From NCBI GenBank assembly GCA_050084515.1, contig CM114274.1, positions 33,852,001 to 33,916,000 of the forward strand: a stretch of DNA of 64,000 nucleotides, in the 5' to 3' direction. The notes under the pieces were generated by a model. It had not been told where the DNA came from, ran no database searches, and saw only the letters and a list, made by a program, of their open reading frames with translations. This DNA is from Blasia pusilla (lineage: Eukaryota > Marchantiophyta > Marchantiopsida > Blasiales). The translations under genes were made by a program, and so were the position numbers. Numbering within the stretch: the stretch's first letter is position 1; each line of letters begins with the position of its first letter. This document shows positions 11,679 through 22,289 of the stretch, piece by piece.

Positions 11679-12972
11679 TATGATACCCATAAATTTGTAA
11701 TTTTAGAGAATTATACATTTTGATTCAAAGAATATAGATTCTATGAAGTGAAGATTGTACATAGAAGAGTGTTTTATATATTATGTTTGTGTAGTAGAAG
11801 AATGAGTAATATTTATAGAGATCACGAAGCTCCTAGAACAAGGTAGAGAGGTGGAAGATCAAGGATTTGCCTTAGAGGAGAGGGAAATGCAGTAAAGAAG
11901 TATAAAGACTCAAAGCGAAGCTTGGAAAAGTCAACGAAACCCTATTCAGAACTTGTTCATGAAGTGCTTCGCTCTTGAACCAAGCATGATGAATAAGAAG
12001 AGGAAGAAGTACTTCGCTCTTCAGCGAAGCATGAAGCACTTGAAACTAGAGCGAAGAATGGAGCGCTTCGTCTTCAGATCAGGAGGAAGAGCTTCGCCCT
12101 CAAGGGAAAAAAAGAGGTTAAGACTTTGCAACGAAGCGAAGCTAAGACTCGAAGTGATTTCAAGCGGCATACTGATAGAATAGTTAGACTAGGAAGAGGC
12201 GCGACTTTTTGTATCAAATAGGAAGTAAGTACCATTACGCTCAACGGATTCACAGGGATCATAGGGAAAAAAATACCATAGATCTAGGTAGTTACAAATG
12301 TTGAAGAGACACCAGATTCCTCAAGAACGATTCGAATCCTTAGAATCACTGCTACTCTAGATAATATTTAAGAAGCATGAAAGTAGTTATCATCATCATT
12401 CTCTCACGAAGTCCTTATGTTGTAGGAATGGTCCGAGCAAGAGAGTAGTGCCCTCTCGTGTTTGTATATACTTTTGAAGCTTTCTCATTCTTGATAGAGT
12501 AGTAAAGTACTCATTTATTCATTCTGATGTGTGATGCATATATTTGAGTATTCTTATTGGGTCTGCAGAGTAAAGAGTGAATCAGGAGAACCTTTTTATC
12601 AATAGAATAATCAACACGGAGATGTAAGAAATCTGTTTGACAGAGAATAGCCTACCTAGACGGATTAAGTTCCGAAAGTAGGAGAAACCAGCTTCTTGTT
12701 GGGGTCTCTATGAGGTTCTTTGATGTTGAGTGAAGATCTACCTGAGCGTGATTTCAACTCCACTAGAGAGAATAGAGGAAAGAGATATTGGTACTAAGAG
12801 AGATCTAAGGACATTGATAAGTCATTGAGTCTGAATTATACACACTTAATTACAACTATTGCAAGATAAACGATATCTTGACCTCTCTTTTCACATAATT
12901 GTGATCCTATTGGGGATCGAACTCATTAAATTATTGTACAAAGATCAATTTTAAAACCACTTGTACATTATA
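11679..12972. repeat. Solo LTR of the N-type element, 5-bp TSD
   Basis: This 1294-bp block begins TATGATACCC and ends CATTATA, and is flanked by gtctc on both sides (11674-11678 and 12973-12977). It is homologous along its length to 17269-18453, which begins TGTGATACCC and ends CATTACA directly after a polypurine tract. It is therefore an LTR left alone by recombination, inside the Helitron. Both terminal TG/CA pairs have changed by one transition each. The body is rich in short cttcg/cgaag motifs. The shared segment also contains gaagctttctcat and ctgtttgacagaga. Confidence 0.88.
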
Positions 12973-13147
12973 GTCTCCCAAACCTTCGACTATCAACATC
13001 ATATCGATGCATGGCATCCTTTACCCATTGATATAATTCAACTCTCAACTCCTTCTAATTTGAGCGAACCCATGACAATCGTTGCATCTCTATAGTGGCA
13101 TAGAGGTCAACCATATATTCTTGAGTAAGTGATTTTCATCTTTTTCT

Positions 13148-14832
13148 TCAATCCGTGTTTGAAGTAAAAAAATATGCAAATTGCAAGGTTGTAACACTCT
13201 TTGTTCTTCTTTCCTCAACAATATCGCCATCAACTCTTTCCTTATCCATCCAATCCTCCAATCCCTCCTCCCCGTGAATAATTTGGCCTAGTCGTTGGGA
13301 TTTTTTATAGCTTTTGATTCTCCCAATTGGTATTCTAAGATGCCAACCTCCTTCACCATAGATAAATAATAAAACAAAGTGTAATGGAATGTACGCTTCA
13401 TTGAGATTAGATATACGCCTTACTCCTCCTCCATGTAGTCGTACAATTCTATCACGATGGTCAATATGTTCACTTCCATCCCCGGGCAAAATAGCAGCAA
13501 CTTCAAAAGCAATTGGCAAGTTGTAACGCTTTGCATCAAGACCTCTCTTACTTGCCAGGAGGATGATCCAGATATTAAGGTCCCTTGCTTCATATGCCAT
13601 ATGACAAAAGATCTTCACATATGGATTGCATTCATATAACATGTCTTGTAGACCTTTCAAAATATTAGTATTTAGATGAAAGGATCTAGAGATACATCTA
13701 CCACAATTCCCCACTTCATGTGCAGTATCATGGATGTAGAGTTGAGCAAATTGAGGATGCCCCCCCATATAAAGATGCAAGGGTCCAATAACATGATAGA
13801 TCCCGCCTTGGACTTTCAAGTGTCATGTCAACCAATTTTTTCACTCACATGCATTATAGTAGATGCAAGTTGAAGTGCATAATTGTAAGCTTGAACATGT
13901 CTTAGAAAATGAAAACTTCTAGGACCAACACCCGAAATCAAGGATCTTAGGAATGGAGAAGAGGATTTCAATAGCGATAAATGTGTTTTCCCATGGCCAC
14001 AACACATGCCATAGGGTGAGTCACTAAACTTTGTACCTCTGACCATCTCGCATTTTGAATGTAAAGCACGGCATGAGGGGCATATCTTTGTCTTAGCACC
14101 CAATGTATGACGACCATTAGTACGATTCAAACTCCTTTGTAATCGCAACTTCCTAACATCACTTTCTTGGAAATATGGTCTCCTTGCAAAATTGAGTAAT
14201 GTAATTAATCTTACAACCCTATCAACAATAGAGAAGGGAGGAATTATAGAAGCATTTGGTATAGTGGCACTTTTTGGAGATAACCGAACTCCATTGGAAG
14301 ACACAGGATCTACCCTTGACCTTAGTTCATCCTCGAGTAGGGGAAGAGTCGAAGAATTCTCGACGACTTCATGTCAAACCAAAATAGGAAGAGTGGTAGG
14401 TAACTCAAGTGGTGGTGTTACATAAGTAGTTGGCCCAATTGTGGATGTATTCTAGACAACTTCATAGGATGCATTGTCAACCAACTGAAGTCCTGATGAT
14501 GGAAGATGGACTCCTTGACTTTCTCCCATCATATCTCCACATATCATATTTTCACAGGCAGGCCTGTGAAAATATCAACATCAACATATTATGAAGGATG
14601 GATAAGATACAAATTAAGGGTGCTGAAGAATGAAATATTTAGAGTGGAGATATAAAAAAAGAGAGATATATATATACCTTATGGATCGATTGGCCATAGT
14701 CAAAACCTCCTCATTTGGAGTAGTTGCAATACTCTCAACTATCAAAGCGGGTTCGATTTGAACATGATTTGTTTTTCTTCTTTTTCTATACTCTCGATAA
14801 TAAGTCCTCTTTTTCTCTTTGAGAGCTTCCAT
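13148..14832 (-). pseudogene. Helitron RepHel N-terminal region
   Basis: Three broken frames belong together. About 14832-14614 begins EALKEKKRTYYREYRKRRK, a basic start. About 14304-13828 has a cysteine pair region (CPSCRALHSKCE) and SFHFLRHVQAYNYALQLAS. 13819-13148 has IYHVIGPLHLYMG, PQFAQLYIHDTAHE and RYNLPIAFEVAAILPGDG. The phrases IYH.IG.L, FAQLYI.D...E and P...EVAA..PGDG are characteristic of the region ahead of the Helitron initiator domain in plant elements. Stops between the frames make it non-functional. Confidence 0.8.
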
Positions 14833-14860
14833 TCGAATAACACGTTTTCATTTTTGGGCC

Positions 14861-15068
14861 TCACTACGTAGAACCTTCCAAAAATCACGTATATCGATAG
14901 GATTCAATGGAATGGAAAGTTTGAAACAATACAAAAATGTTAAGAGCAATACACAAAATTAAATTAGAAGAAGAGATTATGTAAGGTGGAAATGTGGACA
15001 TGCTAAATGAATATTAATGTTGTGAACTTATGTGGAGATGTTTCGGGAAGGAATTCTTCTTCAACATG
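14861..15068. other. Spacer between Helitron and nested retrotransposon block
   Basis: A short AT-rich stretch without recognised content. It may include the degraded 5' end of the Helitron. Confidence 0.4.
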
Positions 15069-15170
15069 TGTTGGATTCTCAACATCCACTTCTCTGAGCA
15101 CCATTAATATGATCGGCGCCCTTGTATGAGGAGAAGACTAGATTGATGGTTCCGACTTAGATGTCAAAGG
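15069..15170 (+). repeat. Copia 5' LTR, first part
   Basis: The first ~100 bp of the copia LTR, homologous to 38809-38910 (tgttggattctcaacatcc, ttgtatgaggagaag, attgatggttccgacttag). It stops at ...caaagg, where gypsy element P begins. The last four bases, aagg, are repeated at 24779-24782 as the target duplication of P. Confidence 0.92.
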
Positions 15171-15660
15171 TCTCACGTCTTTTAGGATAGATCGGTGAAA
15201 TCTACTAGAGCGCCTTCGTGGGTAGTGGAGGATAGGCTCGGTAGGTCGAGGATGACATGCTGAGGTTCTGGAAAACTTGAGAGAGTCGGTTTTCCCTTCA
15301 TTTGGGCGTATTTTGAGCCATATTGAGGACTTATTATTTTAGGTAAATACCATTTTGAGTATATGATCGACTTTCTATTTTTGGTAAATGGGCCTTTACC
15401 TCTTACACTTGGTCAAGAGCCAAGGAATATGTTACCATGGAGAATGCTTGGGAGAGGGGAAGGGTATACCTCAAGGAGAGAGCTTGAGAGCTCATTCTCT
15501 CTTTGTTGAACCTCTTGGCATAAGGCGGCGGAGCTATGGTCCCTTGCCTTGTAAGAGTAACCCAAGCCTTTGATTAGGATAGTGGGTTTGGTTTGACATG
15601 AGAGAGAGTGCACACCTTTGAGAGCTATGGTGTGAGATGGTGTAGACAGAGAATGGATTT
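15171..15660 (+). repeat. Element P 5' long terminal unit (L)
   Basis: It aligns with 24153-24650 (3' L): ggtaaataccattttgagtatatgatcgac, cttgagagctcattctctctttg and gagagtgcacacctttgagagc occur in both in the same order. It is not preceded by the S unit that precedes the 3' L. Homology stops at tggattt (15660), where unrelated sequence of element N starts. Confidence 0.88.
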
Positions 15661-15754
15661 CAGGGAAGTCCCGTAAAACACGACGACGGCGTCACCTACG
15701 CCGAGGTTCGTCGTAAACTAGCGCTTCGTCGAAGGACGATCATCCTCCATAAAC

Positions 15755-16042
15755 ATGGAATCCTCTATGGGGGATACTTCGGATTCCTCGGACTCTTCAA
15801 AAGATGTAAAATCTAAACGTAAAGGAAAAATCACGCGCCACCACTCTTCCAAGCATCGAAGGAAAACCCGACCCACAAAGCACCTTCTCCGGCGGTCCGA
15901 AAGTCCAGTAAGGGGGACAGCAAGGAAGGCCGGCAAGTCGGCCATGGAAGAGTTAAGTAAGCAAATGGCAGAATTAAAGGTACATATGGCTGCACCTGGA
16001 CGACACAGCGATGGTGGACGAGTATTTACAAGGCCTACATGA
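15755..16042 (+). CDS. Element N gag-like N-terminal frame
   Basis: 95 residues: an acidic/serine-rich start (MESSMGDTSDSSDSSKD), a strongly basic middle (KRKGKITRHHSSKHRRKTR), then KSAMEELSKQMAELKVHMA. The last phrase is typical of the start of the coiled coil in plant gypsy gag proteins. The stop overlaps the ATG of the next frame (ATGA). A partial duplication (15993-16171 repeated at 16375-16553, offset 382 bp, not a multiple of three) shifted the frame, so this is probably the N-terminus of a once continuous protein. Confidence 0.5.
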   Translation: MESSMGDTSDSSDSSKDVKSKRKGKITRHHSSKHRRKTRPTKHLLRRSESPVRGTARKAGKSAMEELSKQMAELKVHMAAPGRHSDGGRVFTRPT

Positions 16043-17229
16043 CCTCAATTTTCAGTCTCAGGCTTCGACCAACCACGAAGTACAGCAGAAAGTGGCGGAA
16101 ACAACTCTTCAGTTGCGGAATCAAGAACTCGAAGACACCAAAACCACGCTTCGCAAAGTTCGAAGGAGTCACCGAACTGCCAAGACCGAAGCGCGGTAGG
16201 GTCAACTTCGAAACACCATCGGAACCAGAACCTGCTACTCAGGAGGACTCCGATGAGACGCCTCATGCTAGCGATCACCACCCTTCACTTCATTTGATGT
16301 CTCAGACAACCAACGATATGGTGTGGTTCTTGAATATAGCGGTTCCAATCATGAATCAACTGCAAGCCGTCCTCCACCTGGACGATACAGCGATGGTGGA
16401 CGAGTATTTAGAAGGCCTGCATGACCTCAATTGTCGAGCTCAGGATTCATCCAACCACGAAGTACAGCGGAGAGTGGCGGAAACAACTCTTCAGTTGCGG
16501 GATCAAGAACTCAAAGACACCAAAACCACGCTTCGCAAAGTTCAAAGCGACTTAGTCCAGAATCAATACGAAGCACGAAATGCACGCCAATGGGAGAGCT
16601 TGGCGATTAACTTGGAGTGTGGGGCTGATCAGTTAGCTTCAAAGATCAAGGAAGCTTCGCACCTCATTGACCAATATCGACACCAAATACATCGTATGCA
16701 CAGCAAGTTCAAGAAATTGGCCACCCAACATGCTGAGTCTTCGAAGCTTCTTCAAGAACAACAAGAAACAAACAAAGACTTACTGGCGCAATGGTCTGAG
16801 GCTACAGGGGGGATCGCGGTATTAGAGGCGGAGCAGAAACTGCTTAACGAAGTGCAGTTAGACCCGGAAGATGTCAAAGAGTTAATCGAGGAAGCTGCCA
16901 AGAGTTTCGAAGAACAAATGAATGAAGAAATCGACTATATCAACAAACATTGGAAGTGCCAATTTGACAATCATACAAAGTCTCTTCCAGAAGTTGTACC
17001 CACTCTTTCATTTACTCTTGAAGACTTACCATTATTTACTCCATCTGATGTCTTACTCCAGAATGAAGTACTAGGGAGTAAATTAGTTGTTAATAAATCC
17101 CGAGAAAGAATACGTAATCATACCCCTAACATTATCAACGAAACTTCTACTATTTACGGTCGTTTTGCGCCTACACCTGAATTTGATAGTTTAGACGATA
17201 CTTTTATGGAGATAGGAGAAACATCATGA
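16039..17229 (+). CDS. Element N coiled-coil protein
   Basis: The 396-residue frame begins at ATG 16039. Residues 1-45 come from the shifted copy of the internal duplication and are probably not native. From about residue 46 it reads FEGVTELPRPKRGRVNF, an acidic segment, then from residue 100 a long heptad-rich coiled coil (EVQRRVAETTLQLRDQELK, CGADQLASKIKEASHLIDQ, KLLQEQQETNKDLLAQW). The C-terminus is NNETS-like, low-complexity and acidic. No zinc knuckle, protease or polymerase motif is seen. The polypurine tract and LTR follow 30 bp downstream, so it is the only product of a non-autonomous element. A gag-derived structural role is an inference. Confidence 0.6.
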   Translation: MTSIFSLRLRPTTKYSRKWRKQLFSCGIKNSKTPKPRFAKFEGVTELPRPKRGRVNFETPSEPEPATQEDSDETPHASDHHPSLHLMSQTTNDMVWFLNIAVPIMNQLQAVLHLDDTAMVDEYLEGLHDLNCRAQDSSNHEVQRRVAETTLQLRDQELKDTKTTLRKVQSDLVQNQYEARNARQWESLAINLECGADQLASKIKEASHLIDQYRHQIHRMHSKFKKLATQHAESSKLLQEQQETNKDLLAQWSEATGGIAVLEAEQKLLNEVQLDPEDVKELIEEAAKSFEEQMNEEIDYINKHWKCQFDNHTKSLPEVVPTLSFTLEDLPLFTPSDVLLQNEVLGSKLVVNKSRERIRNHTPNIINETSTIYGRFAPTPEFDSLDDTFMEIGETS

Positions 17230-17268
17230 AGTGTTCGCCGGGGCGGCTCACATTTGAGGGAGGGGGTA

Positions 17269-18453
17269 TGTGATACCCAAAATTTTGTGCTCTTGAAGAA
17301 TATATCTTTTTATTCAACGAAGACTCTTGTATATTATGATTTTGATTTTGATTATTTATTATTATGAGGAAGAATGAGTGAATCACGAAGCTCCTGGGAC
17401 AAGGCAGAGAGATGGAAGATCAAGGATTTGACTTAGAGGAGAGGAAAACGCAATAAAGAAGTCTCAAGACTCAGAACGAAGATCAACGAAGCTCAACGAA
17501 ACTCTGTCTTTGAAGTGCTTCGCTACATAACGAAGCATCACGAAGAAAAGAAGAAAGAAGTACTTCGCTCTTACACGAAGCACAAAGCACCGAAAATAAG
17601 AACGAAGCATGGAGTATTTCGTCCTCATGAAGTCCAACGAAGCGAAGCTTAGATGGATAGTGATTTCAAGCGACACATGTTAGAACAATTAAACTAGGAA
17701 AGGGCGCGACCCTTTGTATCAAATTGGTAGTTAGGACAGTTTTGTACCGCGGATTCACAAGGATCATAGGAAAAGCTAAGAGAACCATAGATCTAGGTAG
17801 TTAGAAATAGTGAAGAGACACTAGCTTCATCAAGAACGTTTCGAATATTTGATTCACTTCCACTCCAACGAATATTTAAGAAGCAAGGCAGAAGCCATAA
17901 TCATCATTCTCTTACGAAGTCCTTATGTTATAGGAATGGTCCGAGCAAGAGAGTAGTACCCTCTCGAGCTTGTATACACTTTGAAGCTTTCTCATTTTTT
18001 ATGGAGTAGTAAAGCAATCATTCATTCATTCTGATGTGCGATGCTTATGTGTGAGTATTCTTTTTGGGTCTGCACAGTGAAGAGTGAATCAGGCGAACCT
18101 TTTTCATCAGTGAAATAATCAACATGAGTTGTAGGAAATCTGTTTGACAGAGAGTAACCTGCCGAAAAGGAGAAGTCAGCTTTTGTGTTGAGATCTCTGT
18201 GAGGTTTCTTGATGTCGAGAGGAAAATCTACCTGAACATGCTGGCAATTCCACTAGAGAGAATCGAGAAAAGATCCTTTGGTACTAAGAAAAATCAGAAG
18301 AAATTGATAAGACATTGAATATAACTCATCCATAGTTAAATACAACTATTACCACAGAATTGTAATTCCGAACTCTCTTTTCATCAAACAATGATCCTCT
18401 TGGGGATCGAACTTATTAAAACGATTGTAAAATAGAAACTCTAGTACATTACA
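17269..18453 (+). repeat. Element N 3' LTR
   Basis: It begins TGTGATACCC right after the purine-rich tract and ends CATTACA. The 1185 bp are homologous to the solo LTR at 11679-12972 (1294 bp). It contains many cgaagc/gcttcg motifs (for example gtgcttcgctac, acgaagcac), the segment gtccgagcaagagagtag, and an expected R/U5 stretch with gggtctgca. Because it sits inside P's interior, N is younger than P or was joined to it later. Confidence 0.85.
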
Positions 18454-18594
18454 GTGGTTTAGGGGACATAGACATGTGTGGGATGTCCGGAGTTGAGGGT
18501 AGGTCTTTAATGAGATGATAGCCTGGTCGATTTGCCGTACCACGCCGCTTATTGCCGCACGTTATACGTCTAGGGGAGGGAGAGTTGGGATGAG

Positions 18595-19330
18595 TGATTG
18601 AGGGATTACTTGCGAGGCGAGAGTGATCGAGTGAGAGGGGCAGGAGGGTCATCACGGCGTCCATTCGGGACTTTGAGAGGCGAGGCGGTGAACCCTAGAG
18701 TAGCTCTAGAGGTTTTACGCGGAGTGGTGCGAGGTTCCGAGGGTCTCCACATGAGGGACCACCTCGACCTCCTTCTATGTCATCGTCAGACAAGACAGAG
18801 GGTGTAGAGGAGGTTGTGAGCACATCGCCACACATTGTGAGTGGTCCTACCAGTTGGGCGTACGAGATGGACAATCCGGGTAGAGGACCGCGTGGAGTTT
18901 CTCCCATAGATATGCCTAGGAGATTGAGGCATGGCGATTCTACTATGACCCACACTATGTGTCATGGACGGAACCGTTCCTAGATGAGGAGAAGGAGTCA
19001 TGAGAGGCTACTGCCTCTTCCACTAGTGATGTTTTAGGAGGGGTAACTCGCACATGAGCAGTTGCACCATCTAGTCGGGTTCGTCCTAGGTTCAACCCCG
19101 TGGTTGAGTTCTTCGCTAAGTTGAGGGCCAGCTACCCAAGGGAACGGACGGAGAAGTTACAGAGCCTCCACGACTTCCAGAGGCGCCCCGGTGAGAGTTT
19201 GCGTGAGGCTTACACTCTCTTGCGTCGATTGATCAACGTCACTCAGGGGGTGACAAAGGCTCAGGCTAGGGCTCAGGGGGTGACAGAGGTGCCGCCGTGG
19301 GGCTTGATTGAGGAGCTTCGACGATTGGCA
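18595..19330 (+). pseudogene. Element P gag relic
   Basis: In frames that shift around 18990-19090, the sequence matches element M gag. 18720-18800 gives a proline/serine stretch (RPPRPPSMSSSDKTEG), where M has RPRHPSVAGSSSLDTG. 19100-19260 gives VEFFAKLRASYPRERTEKLQ, then SLHDFQRRPGESLREAYTLLRR. In M this part continues through the gag C-terminus, two zinc-knuckle regions and the protease. In P it jumps directly (after VTEAQ-like sequence near 19290) to the stretch preceding the methyltransferase. That is an internal deletion of about 2 kb relative to M. Confidence 0.8.
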
Positions 19331-20430
19331 GATGAGCACGTGCAGACCGCGTGGAGCAAGGCGTTTGCACCACAGCGTGACGGGTCTGAGAAATCTGAGG
19401 TGGCAAGGAGTGCTACAATGACAACCTTGGATACCACGCCCATTGTGTGGTGTACCCTGGAGGAGGGTATTCGAGTTTTAGATCTATTTGGAGGGATTAG
19501 CACCGGGTTAGCTGCTGTTTTGTAGGCAGGAGTGCGAGTACAACAATACCTATATATGGAGAATGATGATGTTGTAAGGCGCGTCTCACTACAACTTGTG
19601 GCGTAATTACGCCTATGTTTTCTCGACTTATTGTCTGCGTCCGTGGTACAAGGATACTAGAGTTCCCTATCGAGGGATATTTTATTGTTGGGGGTGGAGG
19701 ACTTAGAGCGGGTAGGGACCATTGATTTGGTCATTTCCGGTTGGCCATGTCAGGGCCAATCAAGTGCTAGACGAGGCAGCGGGTTGGCTGACACTCGGTC
19801 CAAGTTGTTTTGGGAGATGTTGAGGTTCTAACAGCAGTTGCAGGAGCACCAATATCATTCTCGAGCCTACATTCAGAAGAATGTGCCGATCTTAGGAGAC
19901 TCCATGTCACGGGTTGTGACAAGTGCTCATCAAGTGCATGCCTTGATTGGCCCTACTGTGTTCTTGGATGCGGTGAGTGTAGGTTCTATAGCCCATCGCC
20001 TGCGTCTATGGTGGACCAACTTGATGCCCCATGCGGTGTTACGGAGGCTGTATGCGAGAGTGGAGCGTCCCTCCCATTTGTTAGTGGATTCCATTCTAGA
20101 TCTAGGTCGTCGATCACAAGCATTGAGGCACGATGATTGACCACCATTGACTATGGTCAACAAGCTAGGCAAGCCGCGCGCAACCTTGCCCACGTTTGTT
20201 TTGTGTGTTTTCCCGCTTCCTATGCATACAAGGAGGCCGATCCTGGCTTGGTTTGGGATGACGAGGTTCAGTTGTTGATGGAGCCCAACGACGACGAGAG
20301 AGAGCAAGCGATGGGATTTCCCACAGGAGTGACAGTAGTATCATCAGTGTTAGAGGACATCACGACGCCATATCTTGGTCATGCGATGGACTTGAATTGC
20401 TTGACATGGATCCTCAACTTGGGAGTGGCT
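19331..20430 (+). pseudogene. Element P C5-cytosine DNA methyltransferase domain (dead)
   Basis: Motif I is seen as GIRVLDLFGGISTGLAAVL. Motif IV is SGWPCQGQS with the catalytic Cys (about 19742-19768), followed by LADTRSKLFWEML. Motif VI reads YIQKNV, so the catalytic Glu of ENV has become Lys (GAG to AAG, about 19877). Motif VIII is RLRLWWTNLMP (about 20005). Motif IX/X reads RAMGFPTGVT and LGHAMDLNCLTW (about 20310-20410). A stop after LAAVL replaces the Gln codon seen in M (CAG to TAG), and at least three more stops follow. The motifs are in the canonical order I-X, not the permuted order of plant DRM enzymes. Element M keeps better copies of each motif. Confidence 0.88.
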
Positions 20431-20789
20431 GAGCAGCATTGTATGAGATCGCGACAGATCATAACGGTTGCGTTGGTGAGCCCCATGCCTACCGAGATGG
20501 TGGAGTCAGTGGCTGGGGGCAAGACCTGAGGAGATCTACACACCAAGGGAGATCGAGAGAGACGCCCTTGGACTTCTTGGGACGTTTTGCGGGTATGCCA
20601 AGAGATGATAGCCACATCATTGAGCATGGTTATGGGCACTGCATGTGGAGGAGATTAGAGTTTGCAGTTGGCAGGAGGAGAGCGGCCGAGTGTTGTTGTT
20701 CGAGACGGGGTTGCACCATAGCAACCACCAATACCCGCATCGGAGAGTCCTACCGTACTCATGATGGAAACTTGGAAGCCAGATATCGG

Positions 20790-22240
20790 CCGTAAGTTGA
20801 CAGGAGGAGAGCGGCGCCGGATACATCAGTTCCTTAGGAGTTATAGGAGGTGCTTTGCGTTTAGCATGGAGGATTGGGTACGCTGAAGGGATCGGGGATC
20901 CACATTGAGTTGTCGAGTGATACGCCGATCTTCCGAAGACCCTACAGGTACAGTGATATGGAGAGGGCTCTGATTAAGAGTAGTAGCTAGGACTTGGTCG
21001 GAGCCAGATTAGTGGAGATGTCGCATGGGGAGTATGCATCTATCAGTGTCATGCCCGCCAAGAAGGATGTGCATGGCAATTGGACACATAGGCGGATGTG
21101 TGGGGATTACCAACCTATCAATCGGCAGACGAAGTCCAATAAGTATGCCATGCCCACCCCTGAGGAGATCTTTGATGCAATTGGTCACGCAAAGGTCTTT
21201 TGTTCATTGGATTTGCGAGCCGGATACCATCAATTGCGTATCAGATTGGAGGACAAGCAGAAGACGATATTTTGGGGCATCGATTCTCACGGGAAGGATT
21301 TTTTGTACCAGTGGCGATTCTTACCATTTGGGTTAAAGAATGCCCCGGGTGAGTTTCAAAGGGTCATGGATAGGATCTTGGCTGGTCTGGATTTTGCTAG
21401 TTGTTATATTGATGACATCGTAGTCTTTAGCGCCACGGTTGAGGAGCATGAGCAACATCTAGAGGAGGTGTTTCGACGAATGCAATAACATGGGCTGAAG
21501 CTACATCCAGGCAAGTTCAAGTTCTTCTACAACCAGATTGAGTACTTGAATCATACGATATACCCCGGGGGCCTTGGTGTTCACCAGACAAAGGCGGGGG
21601 CTATGTCACGCATTCCACGCCTTATAGATGTGTGTCGTGTTCACGCATTCATGGGATTGGCAAACTTCTGTCGGCGGTGCGTCAAGGGATACAGTTTGAC
21701 TGTGAAGTTGCTAACCTTGTTGACCAAGGTGGATCACGAGTGGCACTGGATTTCGAGGAGCGAGTATTTCAGCTGCTCAAGGATAGGTCGATGTCCGCGC
21801 CCATCTTGAGGAGACCGACCAGGGGGCATCCTTTCCAGTTGCACATAGATTGGAGCATGTTGGGGCTTGGAGCGGTGCTCACCCAGCATGATCATGCGGG
21901 TAGAGAGCTCGTCGTGCCTTACGCTAGCCGCTCGAACAATGCTGCAGAGGCGAAGTACAGCTCGTATGAGGGTGAGTGCTTGGTTGCAATGTGGGCTGTC
22001 GTGCATTTCAGGTGTTACTAATTTGGCAACCCCTTTACCATCATCACTGATCATCAACCATTGAAGTGGTTGATGGAGTGGGACAAGCTTACAGGGAAGC
22101 TTGCGAGATGGGCTCTGTTGTTGCAAGAGAATGATTTTCAGGTGGTACATAGACCTGGGACGCTCAACTAGGATGTTGATGGGTTGAGTTGTAACCCATG
22201 CCCGAGTCAGCGAGATGCAATTGGAGCTTGATGGCATGGA
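20790..22240 (+). pseudogene. Element P reverse transcriptase and RNase H
   Basis: The RT runs from about 20880 through MPAKKDVHGNWTHRRMCGDY, QPINRQTKSNKYAMPTPEE, VFCSLDLRAGYHQLRI, PFGLKNAPGEFQRVMDRIL and the catalytic box CYIDDIVVFSATVEEH (about 21400). It continues with LHPGKFKFFYNQIEYLNH and the thumb. The Ty3-type RNase H follows (MSAPILRRPT, HIDWSMLGLGAVLTQHD, YASRSNNAAEAKYSSYEGE, ITDHQPLKWLM). In-frame stops occur, for example RRMQ-stop-HG and RCY-stop-FG. YIDD and the RT/RNase H order are those of Ty3/gypsy elements. Confidence 0.92.
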
Positions 22241-22289
22241 TAGAGTGATGAGGAGTCAATGCCAGGATAGCACGCGTCAGTTTATTTAG

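Larger units (their letters stand above)
8309..14860 (-). mobile_element. Degenerate autonomous Helitron (RepHel), minus strand
   Basis: Fragments of a Helitron RepHel protein lie in correct order on the minus strand from about 14830 down to 8309: N-terminal region, Helitron-like N (replication initiator) domain, then PIF1-type helicase. The frame is broken by many stops and shifts and by a solo LTR inserted at 11679-12972. I did not identify the true 5' TC end. The expected 3' hairpin plus CTRR end below 8309 is also not evident. The element is long dead. Confidence 0.85.
15661..18453 (+). mobile_element. Element N: partial LTR element inside P
   Basis: Two overlapping frames (15755-16042 and 16039-17229) are followed by a GC-rich segment, a polypurine tract (gagggaggggg, about 17256-17266) and an LTR (17269-18453) whose family also gives the solo LTR at 11679-12972. 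No 5' LTR or primer-binding site of N is visible to the left. The left junction in P's L unit at 15660 is abrupt. N is therefore 5'-truncated, or it was fused here by deletion together with the start of P's leader. No protease, RT or integrase is present. Confidence 0.75.

Noticed and set aside
16039-16042. ATGA stop/start overlap as translational coupling
   Set aside because: The genome is eukaryotic and the overlap is explained by the 382-bp-offset duplication that shifts the frame.
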